A stretch of DNA of 27,615 nucleotides. Origin: Segatella salivae DSM 15606 (lineage in GTDB: Bacteria > Bacteroidota > Bacteroidia > Bacteroidales > Bacteroidaceae). Under the pieces are notes generated by a model that worked only from the letters and a program-made list of their open reading frames with translations, was not told the DNA's origin and made no database searches. The stretch is from NCBI RefSeq assembly GCF_000185845.1, contig NZ_GL629647.1, forward strand, positions 1,964,038 through 1,991,652. Direction: 5' to 3'. Positions 21,557 to 27,615 of the stretch are shown here, one piece after another. Within the stretch, counting starts at the first letter, position 1; each line of letters opens with the position of its first letter. Position numbers and translations under genes: made by a program.

Positions 21557-24373
21557 TTATTCTTGTGGCAACATCACAACGGTAATCTTGCTTCCAGAAG
21601 CTAAGAAGGTTTTAACGAATGCAGAAACACTTTCTGGTGTCTGTGCCTCGACAAGTTTCTTATAGTCTGTATAGGTATCAATTCCGAGCTTATCATAGTT
21701 ATGAATTGTGCCATTCCAGAAGCCGTTGGTCTTTACTTTGTCGTCGATTTGCTTCAACATCAAGGTTTTTACCTTTGCCAACATTTCTGGATTGCAAGAC
21801 GTTGCAAGCTTGTTTGCCTCGTCAGTCATAATCTTTAAGGCAATCTCTCGCTTCTCTGGCTTCATTGGACAGACACCAATCATCTGGTAAGACTTATAGC
21901 CATCGTCTGATAAAGAGGCTCCAGAATATGCACCACATGAGTAAGCTGCGCTCGCTTCTTCACGTATTTCTTTCAAATAAATCATTGAAAGCACCTGACC
22001 AGCCATATCCATTTGGATGCTCTTTTCAAGCGTAAACGGAAGGTTTTCGTTATGCCATACCATGTAAGCATTGGCCTTTGGTGTCTCCATCTTACGTGTA
22101 AAGATGTTCTCAATCTGGCCAGTTACCATCTTACTTTCACGTTTAGAAGCGACATTGTTTGCCTTTGCTGGCAAGGCGCCGAGATACTTACAGATGAGTG
22201 GACGGATAGTATTCTCGTCGTAGTTTCCTATGATCATGAACTCCCATCCACGTGCACTTGCGGTGCGTTCTTTAGCCATTTGCAGGATGCGATCATAGTT
22301 AATGTCTTTCAAATCCTTGTAAACCAGCGGGGCAAGTCTTGGATTATGTCCGTAGAGTGTAGCCGTAAGAGAGTCACTAAAGGCTGTTTCGGGAGAGAGA
22401 TCTCTATTCTTTAATCCTACTTCATATTGCTGAATGAGCGTATTATAGGCATCGTTGTCCTTCTTTATATTAGTGAAATAGAGATAAACCATTTGCAACA
22501 TGGTTTCTACATCCTTAGGTGTTGCACTACCACTGATGCCCATCTTGCGTTCGCCCATAGTCAGATTAGCGTTTGCAATCTTGCCTGCGAGTGCCTTTTG
22601 GAGTTCAGTACTTGAGAAGTTTCCAAGGCCGCTGATGCCTATAACATCATTAAATGTGGTGAAGTTTGCAAAGTCTTTCAAGCCATAGGTAGTTGAACCA
22701 CTGCCTCCATTGCCATTCAAGAGCACCTGATCTTTCTTGAAGTCGGTCTTCTTTAGAATGACTTTCACGCCATTGGAGAGTTCAAGTGTAGTGTAATCAA
22801 ACTTCTTGCTCTTAGTTTCTTTTTTGATTTTACCAGCTTGAGGCAATTGTTTGATGAGCGGTTCGTTCTTAACATTGTCAACATATGCCGTGATTTGTTC
22901 TGCACGTGCAGCCTTTATAGCGCCGAGTAACTGTTGTTTTGTTGGATAAACATTACCTTCTTTCTCGTTGTTAAAGTTGATAATGACCATGTTACTGTCG
23001 TTACTTGGGATGAGTTCCTTAATCTGTTGGTTCACTGCTTCGAGTGGAATCATCGGCACAAGTTGCTTCATTGTCTGATATGTATAATCGATATCAGGGA
23101 TTGGTTCGTTGTTTAAGAAGTTGCCAAGATACTGTGAAAAGAACTGTGAATTGTATCGTTTGTCCTTGTTACTATATTGCTTATCCAAGCCACTTAGATA
23201 GCTTTCTTTGAATCGATTGTATTCTGTTGGAGTGAAACCAAACTCTGCTGCGCGGCGCGCTACTATCATTGCAGCCTTCAAAGCGTCTGCCGTTTGGCTA
23301 ATATCTTTAGGAGAAGCACTGATGGCAAAAGCGTCTTTAGTCTTAGCAAAGATATAATCTCCATCACCAGCTTGGGCACCTATGAATGGACAATCAGCCT
23401 TTTGAGCGGCTTCTGCGTATCGATTGTTCAGCATAGTTGCTACAGCTGCGTTCACAAAACCATAGACAAGATAGTTCACAGTGCCTTTAAGTGAATCGGG
23501 GAATACGTCATGTTTGAACATCACTTCAACGCTGGAGCTTTGCTCTTCCTTATCTTTGTCTATAACAACTATAGGCTCTGCGTTGTCTGGAACAGGCTCT
23601 TCTATGATAGGAGCTTCGTTATCTGGGTTCTTAATTCCACTGAAAAGTTTCTTTATTTGGGCTTCAACCTTGTCAACATCTACGTTACCTACGATGATCA
23701 AACCTTGGTGATCAGGATGGTACCACTTATGATAATAGTCGACAAGTTCTTTGCGTTTAAAGTTATCTACGACGCTCATTAGTCCTATAGGATAACGCAA
23801 ACCATATTTACTTCCAGGGTAAAGAGCGGGCAAGTTACGCTCAAACATTCGACTCGAAGCACTTGTACGGAGACGCCATTCCTCATGAATAACACCACGT
23901 TCATTCTCGATTTCCTTCTGATCGAGTGTCAAACCAGTAGACCAGTCGCGTAGAATGATAAGACAAGTATCAATAGCTCCGGGTCTTTGTGTAGGCACAT
24001 TGTCTATATTATAGACTGTTTGATCAATACTGGTATAGGCATTTAAGTCTGCACCGAATTCGATTCCATTCGCCCGACACCATTCAATGAGGCTGTTACC
24101 CTTAAAGTGATCCGAGCCATTAAAAGCCATATGCTCTAAGAAATGGGCTAAACCTCTCTGGCTTTCTTCCTCTTGTATCGAGCCAACCTTTTGCGCAATG
24201 TAGAAGTTTGCGCGGTTTTCCGGCCAGTTGTTGTGGCGGATGTAATAGGTAAGTCCATTTGAAAGCTTACCTATTCTGACATCTTTGTCTACTGGAATCG
24301 CCATCTGTAGCTGCGCCTGAGCATTGCCAGCGAGCGTTAACAGCACTGCAACCAATAAATTCTTAAGTTTCAT
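21557..24373 (-). CDS. M16-family zinc metalloprotease (insulinase-like), secreted
   Basis: This 938-residue two-half M16 peptidase has signal peptide MKLKNLLVAVLLTLAGNAQA. The N-terminal half holds the inverted zinc motif HFLEH (H77, E80, H81) and the third ligand E158 in IENERGVIHEEW at the normal distance, so it should be catalytically active. The C-terminal half repeats the M16 fold without the zinc motif, as is usual. It probably degrades peptides or misfolded protein in the periplasm. It has its own promoter-like element and a strong terminator, so it is a single-gene unit. Confidence 0.94.
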   Translation of the reverse strand: MKLKNLLVAVLLTLAGNAQAQLQMAIPVDKDVRIGKLSNGLTYYIRHNNWPENRANFYIAQKVGSIQEEESQRGLAHFLEHMAFNGSDHFKGNSLIEWCRANGIEFGADLNAYTSIDQTVYNIDNVPTQRPGAIDTCLIILRDWSTGLTLDQKEIENERGVIHEEWRLRTSASSRMFERNLPALYPGSKYGLRYPIGLMSVVDNFKRKELVDYYHKWYHPDHQGLIIVGNVDVDKVEAQIKKLFSGIKNPDNEAPIIEEPVPDNAEPIVVIDKDKEEQSSSVEVMFKHDVFPDSLKGTVNYLVYGFVNAAVATMLNNRYAEAAQKADCPFIGAQAGDGDYIFAKTKDAFAISASPKDISQTADALKAAMIVARRAAEFGFTPTEYNRFKESYLSGLDKQYSNKDKRYNSQFFSQYLGNFLNNEPIPDIDYTYQTMKQLVPMIPLEAVNQQIKELIPSNDSNMVIINFNNEKEGNVYPTKQQLLGAIKAARAEQITAYVDNVKNEPLIKQLPQAGKIKKETKSKKFDYTTLELSNGVKVILKKTDFKKDQVLLNGNGGSGSTTYGLKDFANFTTFNDVIGISGLGNFSSTELQKALAGKIANANLTMGERKMGISGSATPKDVETMLQMVYLYFTNIKKDNDAYNTLIQQYEVGLKNRDLSPETAFSDSLTATLYGHNPRLAPLVYKDLKDINYDRILQMAKERTASARGWEFMIIGNYDENTIRPLICKYLGALPAKANNVASKRESKMVTGQIENIFTRKMETPKANAYMVWHNENLPFTLEKSIQMDMAGQVLSMIYLKEIREEASAAYSCGAYSGASLSDDGYKSYQMIGVCPMKPEKREIALKIMTDEANKLATSCNPEMLAKVKTLMLKQIDDKVKTNGFWNGTIHNYDKLGIDTYTDYKKLVEAQTPESVSAFVKTFLASGSKITVVMLPQE

Positions 24374-24471
24374 TTATAAGTATTTTTGTTAATAAATAAT
24401 CGATATGTCAAGTCAACCGACGATCTGATGTGAATCGTTTTGCCGATTAACTCCATTGTAGAAAATCAGTA

Positions 24472-24504
24472 CAAAGATAGTATAAATAATGTATCGTTGT
24501 ACAA
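24472..24504 (-). promoter_or_regulatory. Promoter-like element for the M16 protease gene
   Basis: On the minus strand, TATCTTTG (24479-24472) matches the -7 consensus. A TTG at 24504-24502 lies 22 bp upstream as a possible -33. The predicted leader is about 90 nt. Confidence 0.6.
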
Positions 24505-24543
24505 TTTATAAAGAATTTTTTTTGATTTTTGTAAGTAAATAAA

Positions 24544-24600
24544 AATCCTTTACCCCACTTCTCCATTCATATTGAATAAGAAAAGGTGGGATAAAGGATT
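24544..24600 (-). terminator. Intrinsic terminator after the GH3 gene
   Basis: The arms 24544-24558 and 24586-24600 pair over 15 positions with one mismatch, with a further small hairpin (ATTCA/TGAAT) in the loop. On the minus strand the stem is followed by TTTTTATTT. It sits about 30 bp past the GH3 stop and separates that gene from the protease promoter. Confidence 0.85.
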
Positions 24601-24629
24601 ATATTTTGATTTTGTTTCGTAAAAGAAAC

Positions 24630-26963
24630 TTATTTCTTCATCGCCAGCGCTGCACTGGTTTTCTCTGTATATTGTGGTAAATTGATGGTCGACTTGCCTT
24701 TGATGTCCTCAATATTACTACCTACAAAGAAGGTGTAAGTGCCTGCATCAGCCAACCATTGATGGTTCGTTTCATCATAACTTGCAAGATCTCTCACCTC
24801 AAGCACCATTTGCAGCGTCTGCGATTCGCCGGGCTTCAACACACGTGTCTTGGCAAACACCTTGAGCTCTTTGGCCGGTTTTTCGAGTCGTCCCTTAGGA
24901 GCTGCGACATAAACTTGGGCAACTTCCTTTCCCGCTACACTGCCGGTGTTCTTCACATTGACTGAAACCACGAGCTTGTTTCCATTGCGTTTCACGGTCA
25001 TTCCATGATATTCGAACGTCGTATAACTAAGTCCATACCCGAAAGGATAAGCCACTTGACGATGGAAAGTGTCGAAGAATCGGTAACCAATCCAAATGCC
25101 TTCTTCATGCTTTGTGAAGCTTCTTGTTGGAATAGGTGCCCCACCAGAGCCCAGGTTTTCATACGTAAAGAGGTCTATATCCTGTGGAAAGTTCTTCGTA
25201 GATGGGTGATCTGTGGCTGCAAGAGGCCAGGTCATAGTGAGTCTTCCAGATGGACATATCTTACCAGTCAATATATCTGCCACGCTGTTTCCACCCTCTT
25301 CGCCAGGCTGCCAAGCTAAAAGAATGGCGTCTGGATAGGCACTCCAGCTTGTTGTTTCTATCACCGAACCCGAGTTGATGACAACAATCACAGGCTTATT
25401 TTCGCCATGATAGGCGGTAGAAACATCCTGAATCATCTTCATTTCCTGTGGGGTGAGGTTAAATTCTCCGTCTATCTTTCGGTCGATTCCCTCTCCTGCC
25501 TGACGCGAAATCGTGATGATTGCCATGTCAGATTGTTTTAGTTGTTTCTTCAAAAGCTCGTGAGTGATGTCTATTTCAGGCATCTTTTGGTCGCCCATCA
25601 ATGGTGCTTCGAACCAACGAAAACCTGAACGATCGGCTTCAAACTTAAGTTTTGCATAGTCAATATACTTTTTATAGATCTCCGTTAGGTCTGAAGTAGT
25701 TTCGATTCCAACATTCTTCAGCCCCTGAACAAGGTCTATAATATAAGGTGTATGCACGCAACCAGAACCTACTCCGCCTGAAAGGAAGTTATAAGAGCCT
25801 GTGCCATAGAGTGACACGCGCGTCGGTTTCTTCGTCTTTCCCCCAAGAGGCAGCACACCATTGTTCTTCAACAACACCATACCTTCATCTGCAACTTCTC
25901 GGCTTACGATAGCGTTTGCCTTGAGATTTGGGTTGTTATCGGCCTTATATCCATTGAAATGAGGAGTCAAAACAATATATTCGAGCATGCGACGCACACA
26001 CTTATCCACGTCTTCCATACTCAGTTTACCTTGCTTTACGCCTTCAACAATATCCGTAACCTGCTCTTTACTCCCCGGCTCTAACAAGTCGTTACCAGCC
26101 TTTACCTCATTAATTGTGTAGAGACCTGCCTGCTCTCGCTTACCACACCAGTCTGTCATGACGATGCCTTTAAAGCCCCAATCGTCGCGAAGTACTTTGG
26201 TTAGGAGGTCATGATTGGCTTGAGCGAAGACCCCATTAATGCGATTATACGATGACATTACAGTCCAAGGATGACTCTCTCTCACGGCAATTTCAAAGCC
26301 ACGTAGATAGATTTCGCGAGCTGCACGCGGTGAAACAATCTCGTCAACAAATATTCTGTTCGTCTCTTGTGAGTTCACTGCGAAGTGCTTTATGCTTACT
26401 CCTGCACCCTCATTCTGCACACCTTTGACGTAGCCCGAAGCGATTTTACCCGTCAAAAGAGGGTCTTCGCTGTAGTATTCAAAGTTTCTTCCGCACAAAG
26501 GATTACGGTGAATGTTCATTCCCGGACCAAGAATCACATCACAATTATAGGCTTTTACTTCGCTGCCTATAGCCTTTCCAACCTTAAAAGCGAGTTCCGT
26601 GTTCCATGTAGCAGCAATACATGAGCCCACAGGAAAGCCCGTTGCATAGAACGTTTTGTTGGTTTCTGGTCTCGTGGGATTAATGCGAACACCAGCCGGT
26701 CCGTCTGTAAGAATGGTCTCAGGAATACCAAGTCGCGGGATAGCTATCGTCGAGCCAGCCGCTCCCGGCACTGTATGCGAGGAGTTACCCGCCATAGCTG
26801 TAGTCGACCAAAAGTCGTATTCGCCTCCTACAAGCAGTGAGGCTTTCTCTTCAAGTGTCATGGCTTGCAACACCTTCTCAATGTTGTCTTTCGACAACTT
26901 CGGTGTTTGTGCCGTTGCTGTAATGCTCATTGTCATTGCTAATGCTAACGTTTTAATTTTCAT
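24630..26963 (-). CDS. GH3 family beta-glucosidase, secreted
   Basis: This 777-residue exported glycoside hydrolase has signal peptide MKIKTLALAMTMSITATAQ. The (beta/alpha)8 domain contains LTDGPAGVR, GRNFEYYSEDPLLTG, KHFAVN (K192-H193) and the catalytic nucleophile D271 in GIVMTDW. The second alpha/beta domain carries likely acid/base E491 in RQAGEGIDR. A fibronectin-III-like C-terminal domain (about 660-765) includes YPFGYGLSYTTFEY and GKEVAQVYV. Domain order and length match bacterial beta-glucosidases, though beta-xylosidase activity is possible. It is a single-gene unit with its own promoter-like element, not part of a SusC/SusD locus in this window. Confidence 0.93.
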   Translation of the reverse strand: MKIKTLALAMTMSITATAQTPKLSKDNIEKVLQAMTLEEKASLLVGGEYDFWSTTAMAGNSSHTVPGAAGSTIAIPRLGIPETILTDGPAGVRINPTRPETNKTFYATGFPVGSCIAATWNTELAFKVGKAIGSEVKAYNCDVILGPGMNIHRNPLCGRNFEYYSEDPLLTGKIASGYVKGVQNEGAGVSIKHFAVNSQETNRIFVDEIVSPRAAREIYLRGFEIAVRESHPWTVMSSYNRINGVFAQANHDLLTKVLRDDWGFKGIVMTDWCGKREQAGLYTINEVKAGNDLLEPGSKEQVTDIVEGVKQGKLSMEDVDKCVRRMLEYIVLTPHFNGYKADNNPNLKANAIVSREVADEGMVLLKNNGVLPLGGKTKKPTRVSLYGTGSYNFLSGGVGSGCVHTPYIIDLVQGLKNVGIETTSDLTEIYKKYIDYAKLKFEADRSGFRWFEAPLMGDQKMPEIDITHELLKKQLKQSDMAIITISRQAGEGIDRKIDGEFNLTPQEMKMIQDVSTAYHGENKPVIVVINSGSVIETTSWSAYPDAILLAWQPGEEGGNSVADILTGKICPSGRLTMTWPLAATDHPSTKNFPQDIDLFTYENLGSGGAPIPTRSFTKHEEGIWIGYRFFDTFHRQVAYPFGYGLSYTTFEYHGMTVKRNGNKLVVSVNVKNTGSVAGKEVAQVYVAAPKGRLEKPAKELKVFAKTRVLKPGESQTLQMVLEVRDLASYDETNHQWLADAGTYTFFVGSNIEDIKGKSTINLPQYTEKTSAALAMKK

Positions 26964-27038
26964 ATTAGGCTGTTATTAGGTTTATTTCGTTTCATTCAGA
27001 GGGGATAATCCAATCCATCTGCAATTTATTTCGTATGA

Positions 27039-27065
27039 CAAAGATATAAAATTCTTATGAAGCAA
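27039..27065 (-). promoter_or_regulatory. Promoter-like element for the GH3 gene
   Basis: On the minus strand TATCTTTG (27046-27039) matches TAnnTTTG. A TTG at 27065-27063 is 16 bp upstream, closer than usual, so the -33 is uncertain. The predicted leader is about 70 nt. Confidence 0.55.
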
Positions 27066-27221
27066 TCCTATAACCAAATGTTAAATCCTATGCCTTCAAT
27101 AACATATTATGCCATAGAAAATAACAAACCTTACACTTATGCTATTCATGTTATCCTCTATTTCCCCCTTTATTAGTGCGCAAGGTGAGGTTATTGATGG
27201 ATTGTTTGCATAGAAGAAGAG

Positions 27222-27615
27222 CCTCACCCCCATTGTCTTTCAGCCTCACCCCCAGCCCCTCCCCGAAGAGGGAGGGGAGTAGTTAGCCATGAAAATGGAG
27301 GAGGTTATTTGGGGGTTAATGGGGGGTGGTGATGTCGTTGATAATTAAAGGTAAAATAGTTGACGTCATTTCATCGTGTAAAATACGGCGAATCACACGA
27401 CCATTTGACGCAGATTACCGCATGAAATGGTACAAATTGTAGCATGAGGTATTGGATATTAAATTATGCCTCAATACATATCATTTAACAGATTATTTGA
27501 ATCAATATAGTAGATAATGTTTATTTCCGTGTGGCAAGCCACTGAATCATGTTGTAAGACGAAAAGAATCGTATCGAAAAATGAATGTTTCAACGCCGTA
27601 GGTGTTGCGCTTTTG
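27222..27615 (+). repeat. Composite intergenic repeat R4 (left part)
   Basis: Aligns in direct orientation with 12200-12590: 'agcctcacccccagcccc' block, GC hairpin CCCCTCCC/GGGAGGGG (27256-27277), 22-bp array (27363-27450), the leader (27440-27590), and the first hairpin 17-mer CAACGCCGTAGGTGTTG at 27591. The window ends just as the hairpin array would begin. Confidence 0.9.
27363..27450 (+). repeat. 22-bp phased array (4 units)
   Basis: Units start at 27363 (ACGTCATTTCAT), 27385 (ACGGCGAATCAC), 27407 (GACGCAGATTAC) and 27429 (GGTACAAATTGT), 22 bp apart. The first unit is the most diverged. Confidence 0.75.

Noticed and set aside
1..27615. Insertion sequence, integrase or phage gene that would explain the repeats
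   Set aside because: No transposase, integrase or phage-like protein is encoded anywhere in the window.

Overview
The window looks like a chromosomal segment of a Prevotella-like member of the Bacteroidales. It carries a SusC/SusD outer-membrane pair, Bacteroidetes-type -7 promoter elements (TAnnTTTG), AT-rich leaders without Shine-Dalgarno sites, many secreted hydrolases, and extensive intergenic repeats. No taxonomic search was possible, so this is inferred from family content and promoter style.

Layout. (1) Positions 1-810 are the right part of a composite repeat. (2) Positions 1378-12181 hold seven genes on the + strand: SusC-like porin, SusD-like lipoprotein, alkaline phosphatase, a trehalase/GH63-like (alpha/alpha)6 glycosidase, a ROK sugar kinase, a second alkaline-phosphatase-superfamily hydrolase of nucleotide-pyrophosphatase type, and an endonuclease/exonuclease/phosphatase (EEP) hydrolase. 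Together they look like a polysaccharide-utilization-type locus whose unusual feature is three separate phosphate-ester hydrolases. I infer a phosphorylated or phosphodiester-linked glycan or glycolipid as substrate: phosphate is removed outside the cytoplasm, the sugar is released by the glycosidase and re-phosphorylated inside by the ROK kinase. No regulator or inner-membrane sugar transporter is in view. (3) Positions 12189-13742 hold the longest composite repeat. (4) dsbD and a cysteine-desulfidase-like gene form a two-gene operon (14054-17478). (5) A 3 x 66-bp tandem repeat lies between a promoter-like element and tRNA-Arg(CCT), followed by an ADP-ribosylglycohydrolase and two secreted proteins I do not recognise (18859-20858). 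(6) A third composite repeat lies in reverse orientation at 20918-21475. (7) On the minus strand are an M16 zinc protease and a GH3 beta-glucosidase, each with its own promoter-like element and terminator. (8) A fourth composite repeat starts at about 27222 and runs off the right edge.

The composite repeats are the most striking non-coding feature. They share one architecture: a GC-rich 'CCCCTCCC' hairpin, then an array of degenerate units at exactly 22-bp spacing, then a leader, then an array of 17-bp hairpin motifs of the type CAACGCC-GTA-GGTGTTG spaced 66-88 bp apart, then another 22-bp array. Within them is a 97-bp palindromic element in four copies of identical length. A stand-alone 22-bp array also sits inside the glycan locus just before the alkaline phosphatase gene. 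Short open frames in these regions are by-products of the repeats.

Gene-poor stretches not listed separately: 11183-11329 (AT-rich spacer, nothing recognised), 13743-13990 (nothing recognised), 17479-17600 (nothing recognised), 18745-18858 (nothing recognised), and 27047-27221 (nothing beyond the promoter region).
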